A stretch of 64,000 bases of DNA from Apophysomyces variabilis (Eukaryota > Mucoromycota > Mucoromycetes > Mucorales > Mucoraceae). A model generated the notes under the pieces. The model made no database searches and was not told the origin of the DNA. It was given only the letters and a program-made list of their open reading frames with translations. The DNA lies in the NCBI GenBank assembly GCA_002749535.1, contig MZZL01000030.1, forward strand, positions 9,702 through 73,701, in the 5' to 3' direction. Within the stretch, counting starts at the first letter, position 1, and every line of letters begins with the position of its first letter. The position numbers and the translations under genes were made by a program. Positions 22,928 through 33,789 of the stretch are shown one piece after another.

Positions 22928-23254
22928 GTTTGGATGATGAAAACTTTTAGCGCAAAAAAATGTGTTACCTTTTTTTCTCTTGGGGGTATACCAATTTAAA
23001 TAGCAAAATTCAATTTTGTTATTTAAAGTATGCAAGGTGTCTCCGAGTCAAACTTTAAAAAATAAAAAATTTATTTTTTTCTAATGCTATCGCAAGAACT
23101 AATCCTTAACGCGCATGCATCCTTTTAAGATTCCAACATTGTTAAATGTTGAATCAAAAAAAAGAAAAGTTTTTTATTTTTTTGAAAGGTCCCGATTTCA
23201 ATACTGACTAGTCCCCTTGTAAAAATTTACTTAAATTTTTTAGGCAGTCCTAAA
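22928..23254. other. AT-rich upstream region of the Rep gene
   Basis: On the Rep strand it contains TATTTAAATTGGTATACC near 22988-23006, a possible promoter. A small inverted repeat AGTCCCCTT / AAGGGGACT spans 23205-23260. No CRESS-type nonanucleotide (NANTATTAC) was found in a visual scan. Confidence 0.4.
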
Positions 23255-23545
23255 GGGGACTTGTCACTATCTGAAAGACGATATCAAATCACCCACAAGT
23301 GGTTTTTTACTATTAAATGCCCTGAACTAAGACATTTTTTGACTATGCAAGAAAGGAAAAAAAATGGCTTAATTCTCAAAGCAGTCGCTTTAGTGGCTGT
23401 TTGTTCAGCCTTTTATTAAAAAAGGTTGGCATTTATCAATATCAATTGAAAGTATAAAATTTAAAAATTACAGCTACATTAGTAGTCAACTAATTTTTAA
23501 AAATCTGGTAATTTGATATTGTCTTTCAGATAGTGACAAGTCCCC
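23255..23545. repeat. 291-bp fold-back / MITE-like element
   Basis: 35-bp arms (23255-23289 and 23511-23545) begin GGGGACTTGTCACTATCTGA and are inverted copies with one mismatch. The interior is AT-rich and non-coding. No clear target duplication is seen. It lies between Rep and the accessory gene of element A. Confidence 0.85.
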
Positions 23546-23578
23546 CTGATGGAGAAGTTGTAAGAGGAACTCCCTGAC

Positions 23579-24262
23579 ATGATAGAGGCTGCTGTGGAAA
23601 GGGCGTTCCAAAGATATGAAGAAAATAGTGCAATTATGGCAAACAGTCAGCAATCGCTAGGTGTACCTGACATTAGCCTGGACAGCTGGTCAATCCCACC
23701 TATTGTCTATGATATCCCTCCTTCATGGTGTATAAAGAATAACCACTGCTACATTCCTGAGGAAATAGACGACGCGGTAAAAGTATGGCTAGAAGGGAAG
23801 GACTGCAAGAAACAAAAGACGAAGGTTTCAGTTGTGAAGAGTCTGAGGTCCCTTATTTTTGTGCAGAACCCCATGCAACCAGCGCATGTTCTGCAAGCAA
23901 TCTATGTACTGCTTGGAAAGAAGGCAACTGTCATTATGGAGCAATTGGAGATGGCGTGCAGCTTCTCTGCCTGTGATAAGCCCTGGAGTTCAGTGCCTGC
24001 TGCCAAGCATGAGCAGGCTTTCATGATGATGAAGCAAGTTAGGCTTCAAATGGGTGTGCCTTTAGACCTCTGTGAGAGTAATTGGGGAGCTACTTTTCTC
24101 ATCACTCACAGATGGGAAAATGCTTACAATGCTGCAAAGAAGTAAGACAGTTAATTTGAATTATATAATTTGTTTATTAAAGTTATTGTTAGGAAAAAGT
24201 CTAGAGTGAATGTAACAGCAGCTGATATTCTAGAGCAAACTTTTCTGTCTTTGCCGCTATAG
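23579..24262 (+). pseudogene. Accessory protein gene of a CACTA element (probably A), 5' part lost
   Basis: Exons 23579-24141 and 24193-24262 join across a 51-nt intron to 210 residues. The start is unlikely to be the true one: an in-frame stop precedes ELPD, and the related C3 protein has a longer N-terminus before LPGLVEASV. Shared features with C3 are IPPSWCIKNNHCYIP-like spacing, VWLEGKDCKKQKTKVSVVKS, MEQLEMACSFSA, GVPLDLCESNWG, and the terminal RWENAYN. The C-terminus is family-specific (VNVTAADILEQTFLSLPL). The likely first exon (MSTTAS at 14231) was separated by insertion B. Confidence 0.65.
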
Positions 24263-24338
24263 TGCTGTGCAGAGGGAGGGGGAAGACAGGGCAGGCATCA
24301 CATAGATTAGATAGAAACAAACAGCCAATAAATGCCTT

Positions 24339-24600
24339 TTATTTTCCAATGACAAATTCGCGCCAGTCTTTTTTTAGTTGCATACTCTTTTCTTTCACTT
24401 TGCTCACTTTTTCTGTTGCTTTACTTTTCTCTTGCTGTTGAAACTCCATTTCCCTTATAGCAAAATGCCTGTAAGTATTCAGTTCTTTTATTCTATCCAC
24501 TAACATTCTATTATATAAAGGACAGCCACTGTAATGCCATGTCACCTAAAGGTTCCAGCCTATCATTCCGTTCTGCCTTTCCTTAAGGTCATATGTAAGA
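24339..24600 (-). other. Unidentified charged, helix-rich ORF fragment
   Basis: The minus strand encodes RIKELNTYRHFAIREMEF followed by a Lys/Glu-rich stretch to WREFVIGK. A second frame just upstream reads ERNDRLEPLGDMALQWL, which suggests one frameshift near 24545. I recognise no family. It lies downstream of the accessory gene, on the opposite strand. Confidence 0.35.
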
Positions 24601-25208
24601 CGCTATCTTTCTGTACTATTCTTTCTCACTTGTATTATTACTTTAGCATTCGCTTTCCTAGGGTTTAAATCATTGGCTCTACCTTTAACACAATTGCATC
24701 ATGTTTTTTACAAAGTAATCCGTTCAGGTAAATTAACTTTTCCTATCAGTCATCTCATACTTACAGGTAAATTTAGCTTTTCAGTTACATTTTTTTGCTA
24801 TCTATTCCACTGTAAGTCTTCTCTTATTCTTAATAGATAGTTGCTTACCTGTTTTTGCGCTCCTTTTTATTTTAGTCTTCAACCTCGTTGTTGTCTTTTT
24901 TACACTGGTAATAACCATGTCCATATATTGGTATCACTTCTCACACACTTATTAGGCTGTCCTGTTCCCTGACTTCAGACTTATCATTGTTTTTACATGC
25001 TCATCAATCAGTCAACGTCAACGTTCATATTTGTTTCACAGTTTAAGCATGTGGAAGCAAGTGTGCGATCATATATATTTATTAGTTGTTAAACCATTCT
25101 TTTAGTGTTAGGTAAGTATGGTAATGTAGGGATATACTAAGTATATGTTTATTGTTAGTACAATTACTGGGGTCAGTTTATCTAATAAAAACTATTATTT
25201 GCAATTAC
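24601..25208. other. Unassigned AT-rich interior of element A
   Basis: No supported gene, RNA or repeat. Some GT..AG-like stretches are present on the plus strand, but no coding frame accompanies them. Confidence 0.4.
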
Positions 25209-25488
25209 TACTTTTCACTGTTTTTCCCTACTTTAAGTGATCACTACTTTCAGTGATTTTCCCTACTTTCAGTGATCCCTACTTTCAGTGGATTTTTCCT
25301 ACCTGTACAAAAATAGGGATCACTGTTTTCAGTGTTTTTTCCCTACTTTTAGTGATTACTACTTTCAGTGATTTTTCCTTACTTTCAGTGATCCCTACTT
25401 TTAGTGGATTTTCCCTACCTGTACAAAAATAGGGATCACTACTTTCAGTGAATTTTCCCTACTTTCAATGAACCTAGTTACTGTAGTG
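25209..25488 (-). repeat. Right subterminal repeat array and terminus of element A
   Basis: Repeats of CTACTTTCAGTGATTTTTCC. A longer unit with CCTACCTGTACAAAAATAGG occurs twice (near 25299 and 25418). The final CCTAGTTACTGTAGTG is the inverted terminal repeat, followed by target duplicate CTT. Confidence 0.82.
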
Positions 25489-25491
25489 CTT

Positions 25492-28157
25492 GCAGTGGCT
25501 CATCCAGAAACTGGCTAATACATTTCACAGCATATCTCTTATGATGCCCTCTATTCTGAGAAATGAATGCAGGTTGATTTCTTTATAGTAAGGTCTCCAT
25601 ATCTATAGTTTAGTGGATTCTGATGTTGAGGACAGATAGGATAACTCATTATATAGTATTGACTGTTGCAATTGTGGATACACACATTCTATGAAATGGA
25701 AAGCTGCCAGCTTCTCAATAAGATTGCTTGCATTTTGTCCTGGGGTGGCCATTGAGCAGATCATCTTTTTGTACAAACCGTTGATATGTTCTATACAGCA
25801 TGTGGAAAAGGAACATAGAGGGCCAAGATTGTGCAATGTACTAGCAATATGCAAAAGGTAATGTTGTGTGATGGTAAATACTGGTGGTCTAAATGTTCCT
25901 TTGCCATTGTTGTAGTGCGCCAATAGGAAAGACTGCCATTCACAAATGTTTCTAAATGATGAAAAGAAGATATTAGATACAGTATATATTTCTATACAAT
26001 AACATACTATCCAATAGTGCTCAGATCTACTGCACTGATTTCCCACTGCAAACTTATTTGACAAGCAAGGATCAATTTCAGAACTGCAAAACGGGTCTCA
26101 TCTTGCTCCAGGCTGTCAACTATGATGAGGGGAACAATGTACAACAGGAAGTCTAGCCAGTCAACTACCTGGTAATGGCCTGAATCAGTTGCTGTATTGT
26201 TCTATTTACCCTGAAATGCAGTAGGCATATACTGGCAAGAGCTCTGTACTGTATCTCCAATCATATGCAAAGTGATACCTGTCTTTAGCTTGAAAGGATA
26301 TTGTTCTGTGATCGTGTTGTCACCAAACTTTTGTTTATCATTGAGCAACAAGTTCCACAGAAGTCTTGCCAATTCATGCCCAAGCAGATGCATCTCATTA
26401 AGCCCAAAGAACAAAGATCCTGTGAATGATCATAGGTGTGCAAATGGAACTGGCGCCCTGATACCTCTATTTTATTGATATTGCAAAGGTGATATGACAG
26501 CTTGTCAGCATCTTATGCCTGATCTGTGCTGAAGCAAACACAATGTACCTCATTACCTTGTTTGTACTACTTCACCAATTGCATAGTAAAAGTTTGCTAT
26601 TGGTTCAGAATGAAGTACATGCCAGTCATCTTTTTTCCCTCAATCAAACATTGTTAACAGCCATATATATATGAAAAGGTGGCATGATTGCAAAGACTGG
26701 CAGCAGCAAGAATGTCATCAGTGGCTAGTAGCAGATGAACTCTTGCCCTAAATCGCGTACTATCCAGTAACTTAACAACTATACCATCATTTTCCAATTG
26801 ACGCAGCTTATGAAGCATAGGCTCAAGGAACGTCTACAGGTCTCTTGGGTTTCTTGGACTAGGAGTAATACCAATTTGAAGCATATTGTTATTCTCATAT
26901 CTGTGCATAGTAAGGATCTTAAAGTTAGCATAATTACTTAATTCAAATCTGATACTTACCAAATAGAGGAATCAAAGTTGAGAACAACAAGATGCAACAT
27001 TGTCAAAGAAGTTTTGCTCATGTTAAACAGTTGGAAGCTATTGACGTACAATGCTAGGGTAATATTATGCATTCCTCTGAATAGGTCCTTATCATGGCAT
27101 AATAATTGGTATACTGTCCTGTCAAAAATGTCCCTGTATATCCCTTCCTCATTCTGGAAATTATGGCAGTAGGACAGGAGCTTGCACATCTCTTCATCAC
27201 CAAGCATGCAAGCTAGCTGTCCAACAATTAAAAGGATCTTCATTGTCTGTACTGGCTGCAAAATGGGTGTGCCATTTGCCTGGCGCTTGTTAGATTCCTT
27301 GTATCAGCTTTCTTTGCATTCATTGTAGACAGTCTTAGGTTTGTCTTTCATATACAAGATACAACCGTTATGATATATGTCATATATTTCCAGTTGTACA
27401 TCATATTCCTCTTTTACCAGCTTGTCAGACAAGTAGTAACTGAGTAGAGGGCAGTGTCGCTGATTCCAATCTACATGTTAGTAAAAAACATGAAATGCAC
27501 AATGAAATAACACTAACTGTTTTGCATAATTTCAAGGAATTTATTGAAGATCTTCACTATATTGTCATAAGCCTTATAAGAGATGTTGAAGCTGACTGCA
27601 GCCATGTAAAGTTTGACGCTCATGCATTCTGTGTATGTCCAAGAAGTATATTTCTTGTACTTAAATGTATGGGCACTGTCATTCATTTCATCAGAACAAA
27701 GATCCATAGGATCAAAGTCAACTATTTTGCATATCAGTAAGTGCAGAACATACTTTCATTGCTTATGGTTCTGGCTTTCTATAGCTTCTCCAACTACTTC
27801 ATCACTGTCTGACAGAAAGTCAAAAAGCATATCAAGTAGGTTATATTCTTCTGGTTCTTCATTAATGCTGTCTGGCAAGTCAATCAAGTTCAGAATATCA
27901 ATCTCTTAATCGTTCTCAACAGTAGAGACTTCAACATCTTCAGTATATTCCTCAGTTTCCTAACTATAATATATTAATGACTATTCTGATCACTATTTTA
28001 ACAATTGTTATACCATAGCCTCTTTATTAAGCTGCAATAAACAAATGTCTTACTTTTCATGCTATATAAAGCAAGCTCTTCTATGGCGGTTATAACGCTT
28101 GAGTCCAGTAAAGGTAACATGGCAGATATGGCAAGTAATAATAGTTGGAAGGGTCAT
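25492..28157 (-). pseudogene. C2 Tnp2-type transposase, main part
   Basis: Start codon at 28157 (MTLPTI); the counterpart of 61670-64000. Recognisable pieces are the zinc-finger exon (about 28020-28157), an acidic exon (27740-27965), the ribbon exon (26956-27470), a core with ILVATDDILAAASL-like sequence (26640-26900), GLNEMHLLGHELARLLW (26202-26414), and a DUF4218-like ITQHYLLHIASTL...EHINGLYKKM (25603-26064). Stops include TAG for Gln near 26598. Codon 26581-26579 is CAA where C3 has TGA, both one step from CGA. The last exons follow across element A at 408-929. Confidence 0.82.
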
Positions 28158-28442
28158 AGTAAGTTGATAGAAAAAGATTGAATATAGATGTCCTTTTTTT
28201 TTACTTTATATATCTTATTTACTCTGTCAATAGCTTGTTGACTGGTTTCTCTGTTAACCAATCTTGTTATAGTATTGTAATATCTTAGTCATCATTATTG
28301 TGAGTAATCATATGAAGATTTACAAGTATTGGTTCATGCAGATATAGCGCGTATATAATTTGAAGAGCTTCACTGACAGTACAATTGTATATCAATTGAC
28401 ACACTTGTATACGCAGTGTGATTGGCTTCCCTTGTTGTCAGA

Positions 28443-29779
28443 CACTGCAGTAGAGTAGGCGTTTTACCCACATTTTACCCCTGGGTAATACATGATGTTT
28501 TACCCACTTTCCCATAGGGGGAGCAATCTTCAGTATTGTTCAGTCTCTCCTTTCCCAAAAGAGAAAAACTAGCAAATGTAAAAATATAAGCAGTATGACA
28601 GTGTATGTGTGATTCCCAGGAACTGCGTCAATATTTATATCACGCGCTTTTAACATGGTTTTTTTTCTTTTTTATGGGGTTATTCGCATTTTCTTTTTAT
28701 TATCGGTTTTTTTTCACAAACTTTTTCCTCTGCTTTTTTTCACTCTATGGCGTTTTCAGTACTTCTTCATTGGCAAACTCACTTTCACAATGTTGATGAT
28801 ATATCATCTTAACGACATACATCCTTGACCTGAAAGCGTGTTCTTTACTGGTAAGCTTTTATCTTCATTTGACAGCACCTCATTCTTTTTTTTCTTTTGA
28901 TAGCCGATATAATTGCAACGTTATAGGAAAGCTTGCTTCTTACTTTTAACTAAGGTATTTTGATTGATTGACCTAAATGTAACTAATCTTGACTTTTTAT
29001 TTGTCCTATAGAGTAGCTTTTCCTTTCTTTAAAAAATATGGAAACAGAGAAACATAACACATGTTTTAATGGTACAGATTTTTTTTTACGTTGTAACTTG
29101 ATTATTCATCAAGATAATCTTTTGTAGGCCTATATATAATGTTGCCGTTTGTTATTGCTATACCGTATGTTTTACTAATTATCATTTTTTAAATTCTATG
29201 CTTCTTTAGCCTTCAGTAATTAGGTAAGATTATATAGATCCAATCGTAAAGTTAGATACCTGTTCATACATTATATTATATATCTTCAATAAAATAAAAA
29301 TGTTTGTTTTCTCTATATATAAGGCTAAGAAGTGTTGTTGTACATGATAAAGAAGTGTATTTTATTGGCTAAAATAATGAATGCAACGAAAAGAGCATCC
29401 AATCGGAAAGACTAGATAAGAATCATTAGCTCCAATAGCATGTATTGTTGTAAGCAAGTTAATCCAATAAAAGAGCTTAAAGAAAAGAATATGGTCGAAT
29501 AGAATTCTAATGTTAGTTGTTAAATGCATACAACTTAGTCCAATAGCATTAATGTAATTATGTCTGACACATATTGTTTTATCCAATTAATAACAGTATA
29601 GAAGGTGGGTAAAACGTAGGTAAAATGTGGGTAAAAGGTACGTTTTACCCACTTCTCAAAAGTTTTACCCACTGGGTAAAACGTGAGTAAAATGTGAGTA
29701 AAATGTGAGTAAAATGTGGATAATATTTGACGTTTTACCCAGATTTTACCCAGGGTAAAACATCCTTTCAACTGCAGTG
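28443..29779. mobile_element. CACTG-type non-coding transposon (copy 1)
   Basis: Nine-base inverted ends CACTGCAGT / ACTGCAGTG; target duplication AGA (28440-28442 and 29780-29782). The empty site is preserved in C3 (GTTGTCAGAATTCATAC near 61380, inverted). Ends and 3-bp duplication fit the CACTA superfamily. Subterminal regions are packed with GTTTTACCCA/TGGGTAAAAC (28460-28520 and 29605-29760). The interior aligns, inverted, with 56720-58820. No transposase reading frame, so it must be mobilised in trans. Confidence 0.92.
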
Positions 29780-30387
29780 AGAATTCATACATGACATGGA
29801 AGCTAATGCGTAATGCATATTAAAAGAGCGATTGTAAAGGTGAGTTTATGATTAGTGCTGATAAGTATGATTTATGTTGAGCATAATGGATTGATTTCTA
29901 TATAGAATGATTGAAATCGTATATATTCCTGAATAATAAAGATAAGACAAATGAATGTGTTAATGATAACATGCATATTCTTACAAAGTCATTGTAGTTT
30001 TCTTTTTTAAAAACTTTTTATTGACAAAAATTCGCAATATTAACATCACTTGAATTTTTCATTTTGGCTAAGTGAACAGTAACCTCAGCGCTGCTATTTA
30101 TGGCAACTGTCCAATCATTATGCAATATTTTCCTTGAGTAACAGTTGATCTGTCCCTGTACACACCAATTACACCTATCATATATAGTCTGCAAGAAGAC
30201 TATAGTGATTCTACATAACCATTCTATTATAAATTAGGAAGATGTTCATTATGACTCATAGAATGGATTATCAACATCATGTCCTATGAAGACGCGCTTT
30301 TTTTTAGTGACTAATATAAATACTAGTAAGATTTGAAAGGTACATATTTATTATCTCTTTTAACATCACTTTATTTTTTTATTGAAA

Positions 30388-31225
30388 ATGTCATCAACTA
30401 CCAACAACAACCAAAGGTGAGAAAATGCAAACACAGAATTGTGTAAAATCTTGAGCGAGGTCATAGATGAGAAGCTTCCTAGTTTGGTTGAGGCATCAGT
30501 GTGCAAGGTTATGTTGGAACAGCAGGTGGAGTCTTTGTCTATATTCAGTAGCCAGCAGTTTAGCAGTCAACAGTTCAGCATCTTGGGTGATATAAGTGTT
30601 CCAAACAATGCTCCTATGGCGATTGTTCATGGTAAAACTCTCCCTTCCTGCTAGGTTCTCAAAGATATTTGGAATTAACCTATTCTGTTACAGTCTCACT
30701 TGCCTGTTGACTTGGATATGTCCACTCTGTACTGGTTAGAAGCGAGGGATCACAAAAGACAGTAGAGAAAAAGCTCTATCCTTTAAAGCTTATAGTTTCT
30801 TATCTGCTATAAGCACCCTTGGTCGCCAGTGTCATTCTTGCAATCCCAGTACCTGCATCTGGAACAGAAGGTGCAAATAGTGTTACAGCAACTAGAAGTG
30901 GCATGTGGTTTCTCAGTGACCACACACAGCTGGAGCAAGGTGCTAGGTGAAAAGCGCAAAGCCGCTTATATTACTATAGAGGCAATGGCGCTAGAGATAG
31001 GTGTCCCTTTAGACCTTTGTGAGAACTACTAGGGGGCAGATTGTCTGATTAAGCGCAAATGGCAGAATGCTTATAATCAATGTAACAGGTAAGTAAATAT
31101 GATGTCTTGATTGCATGCTTATTGATAAACATATGTTAGACTTTCTGCTCAAAGCAATGACCAACAGTAAAAGAGTCACTTGCTTATATTTCAGAACTAT
31201 AAGGTTACAGGCAGCCATAGTTTAA
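30388..31225 (+). pseudogene. C2 accessory protein gene, decayed
   Basis: Counterpart of the intact gene at 59941-60778. It opens MSSTTNNNQR, then TGA at 30418-30420 replaces CGA. Further stops follow, for example at 30652, 30677 and 31030. The intron and last exon are still legible. The protein is not expected to be made. Transcription would be divergent from the transposase gene, with 2.2 kb between them because of the CACTG insertion. Confidence 0.88.
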
Positions 31226-32023
31226 AATAGGTTGTGTCAGATATAAGAACTATTTAACCAATAAAAATTTGTGTCAAGATCGACTCAAAAAACCAAGTAA
31301 AAAGTTTCCACCATCGTTTTTTTTTCTTCTTTTGTTTTTCTTTTCGTCTCTCCTAATATTGGTTAAAGTTTTTTTTGGCGTGCAAGTCATTACTTTCCTT
31401 CATTCTACTCTAACATTGTTTGTATAGGTACTATTGTCTAACGAAGTACATGCTAACCTCTCTATACTACAGGCAATTAGTGTTGGCACTAATGGGCATT
31501 CTATGTAGTGCTTTTTGTCAGTCAATAGGTAATTTGTTTATTTCTTACAATGTCTTCTTACACTTCCTATAGTACATTCAACTATCACTATCACTTTTGC
31601 ATCTCATTCCAAACAAAACACTGTATAGCTTCAGCACTCAAAATTAGTTTCACCAAGGTAATTGAGTTGCTTACTTCTTATTGCTGTGCTTATAATTGAA
31701 AGTTTAACACTCTCTTTTTTTAATATACTAGTATAAAGCTTTGCACAGTAAACGGCATTATCACTGCTTTATCACTATTGTACAGATGACTTGGAATCTA
31801 TTCTCACTTTCATTATGGCTATAAGGTAAAGGATCCTTTTTATATGGTTTATAGTTACTCATCTTTTTGTATTTTATAAGATCTTTGTGTTGCAGCTATC
31901 TATGAGGCTTACTTTAAAAATCTTTTTGGCTGATAACGTTAACTCTATTTATTAATTATTGTTTTCATTGTAAGGTTATTATCTTTGTTAAAATGCGTTT
32001 GCACATATTTTTCTTTTCTGGTC
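31226..32023. other. 3' flank of the C2 accessory gene
   Basis: Aligned with 59147-59940. Several GT..AG-like segments occur, but no frame is conserved between copies, so I see no gene. Confidence 0.5.
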
Positions 32024-32430
32024 ATGGTAAGTAAATGTAAACAAAAATATAGGACTAGTTTTTTTAGTGTAATTACATGGGTTCTTTTATCCAATAAAAT
32101 GTACTTTACCATCACTACTTTATTACTACTTTACTACTACTATGAATTATAGTAATCACTACTTTTTAACTACTTGATCACTGTCTGAAAATTTAGTAGT
32201 TACTACTTTTTAACTACTTGATTGCTGTCTCAAAATTTAGTGATTACTACTTTTTAACTACTTGATTACTGTCTAAAATTGTAGTGGTTACTACTTTTCT
32301 ACTACTTTATCATTGTAGTTGAATTTTAGTAGTTACTACTTTTTTACTACTTTATAACTAATAGGGCATCTTTAGTATTTACTAAAAATAGTAACATTTA
32401 CTACTTTTAGTTGACCCTATAGTCATAGTG
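32024..32430 (+). repeat. Right subterminal repeats and terminus of C2
   Basis: Same array as 1-407, with ATTACTGTC and ATCACTGTC in place of some ATCGCTGTC units (CpG loss). Flank right of 32430 is CAT. Confidence 0.85.
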
Positions 32431-32490
32431 CATAAGCACTGCATATATCAGTAAATGGTGAGGAGTGAGTGACTCTAAAGAATATACAGC

Positions 32491-33240
32491 ATGCCATGCT
32501 CTATATTTATTTCATTTATGACAATGGAATCTCCTTATTCTTATTTAGCAAGACTTATCTCACCTTCAGAACATTTTTCTAAAACCACAGATGAAAATCT
32601 GTTGACTTGGTTGAAGCATGCAAATCATTTGCATCTGGCTAAAGAGTTTACGGATGCTAAAGCCTTATTGGTAATTCTGTCTCACCTTCATGGTTTAGCT
32701 GCATGCTGGTGGGAGGTTACAGAAGTAAACATTACAACTTGGGACAGTTTTGAAAAGGCATTTACAGGCCAGTTTGCCTCACCTCAGTTGAGAGATCAGT
32801 GGTAGTCAGAGATTAAAACAATTCATTAAGCTCCTAATCAAATGGTAGATGATTTAGCCATTTGTTTCCAGGAACTATTCTTTTTAGTTGATCTATCAGA
32901 TGAACCTCTCAGAATTCACATGTTTCTGCATGCAGTTTATCCTGACATTGCATATGAAGTAGAATAACATAGTTTTCTTCAAATATTGGATGAAGCTATT
33001 TTCTAGGCCAGGCGTATCAAAATAGTTAAGGCTAAATATAATGGCAATCCCAACTTGAGAAGCTATTTGTCAGTGCCAATAGCTTCAGGTTCAGGAAGTG
33101 TTGCAAGTGATTCACTTTCCCATTCTATCAATGAACTAATTGAAGGAATTTGTGCTATCTATATCCACTTGGTCAAAGGAAAGCAGAATAAAAAAAACTC
33201 TCCAAGCAGTATAAAATGCTAGAACTGCAGGGAGCAGGGC
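32491..33240 (+). pseudogene. Gag of Ty3-D, broken
   Basis: A retrotransposon Gag domain reads LTWLKHANHLHLAKEF, LHGLAACWWEV and WDSFEKAFTGQFASPQLRDQW, then QMVDDLAICFQELFFLVDLSDE. In-frame stops are at about 32803, 32827, 32966 and 33004. The end enters a CCHC knuckle that resumes at 39079 after Ty3-A. Confidence 0.8.
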
Positions 33241-33663
33241 TGTGGAATCTGAGGGAAATTTAAGATAAAAAATGGATAACAAGAATAAATCCTTGAGACT
33301 CGAGAAAAGAGTTTTTTATTAAGATTAGATTCCAAGTCTTATTTATACTGTGAGCGGTTATTAGATCGTAGTTTCTTTGACACAGATAATAAACCAATCA
33401 GTAAACATATTCATGACGAAGAAAAGTTTTTCATTGGGATAGCCAATGGTAGATTTTCGTTTAGTCATGGTAAAGAGGTTATCTCTGAGTTCCTGAGTCT
33501 GGACTGTGTCTTTATTCAACAGGTTTCAGACTGTTATTGTGTCAGATCGACTTCAGGTTCAAGAAGAAGTCTTTTTTACGATCTCCGCTTTATTCTTCTT
33601 TTAATTACTGCTTTGGGTAATGTGAAGACGTTTATTGGTCTGTGTGTATGTCGAAATACGACA
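33241..33663 (-). repeat. Ty3-A 3' LTR
   Basis: Identical by eye to 38651-39073, which suggests recent insertion. Confidence 0.95.
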
Positions 33664-33789
33664 TTACCCCCCTCCAGGTTGTGGACCGGTGATGTTTTGA
33701 AGAGGATTTCGACTCTGTAACATGTATGAACGGTGTAACGGTGCAAGTATGAAGATTAACGGTGTCCATGTCAATGGAAGTGCGGTGTT

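Larger units (their letters stand above)
930..25488. mobile_element. CACTA element A (composite, with nested insertions)
   Basis: The left end is CACTATAGTAACAG at 930. The right end, read inverted, is CACTACAGTAACTAGG and finishes at 25488. The flanks are CTT at 927-929 and CTT at 25489-25491, the 3-bp duplication expected for CACTA. Both ends carry arrays of the CACTGAAAGTAGGG type in inverted orientation. Inside are the transposase gene (minus strand, about 1905-13522), the start of a divergent accessory gene, insertions hAT1 and B, and a further accessory gene at 23579-24262. Its own sequence is only a minor part of the 24.5 kb. Confidence 0.72.
25489..32430 (-). mobile_element. CACTA element C2, right part
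   Basis: The right end, read inverted, is CACTATGACTATAGGGTC at 32430. The copy is an inverted relative of C3 (58822-64000), aligned from about 26061 to 32430 except for the 1,337-bp insertion at 28443-29779. It continues left of element A into 408-929; its left terminus lies outside the window. CpG transitions relative to C3 are dense. Confidence 0.85.

Noticed and set aside
22692..22937. Plus-strand frame opposite Rep
   Set aside because: Shadow of the Rep gene; the minus-strand frame has all the conserved motifs.
23205..23262. Possible CRESS-virus stem-loop origin upstream of Rep
   Set aside because: The stem is only 9 bp with a 35-nt loop and has no nonanucleotide; insufficient to call an origin.
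25209..25488. Initially taken as the left end of element C2
   Set aside because: Repeat orientation and the CCTAGTTACTGTAGTG terminus show it is the right end of element A; the C2 gene continues at 929.
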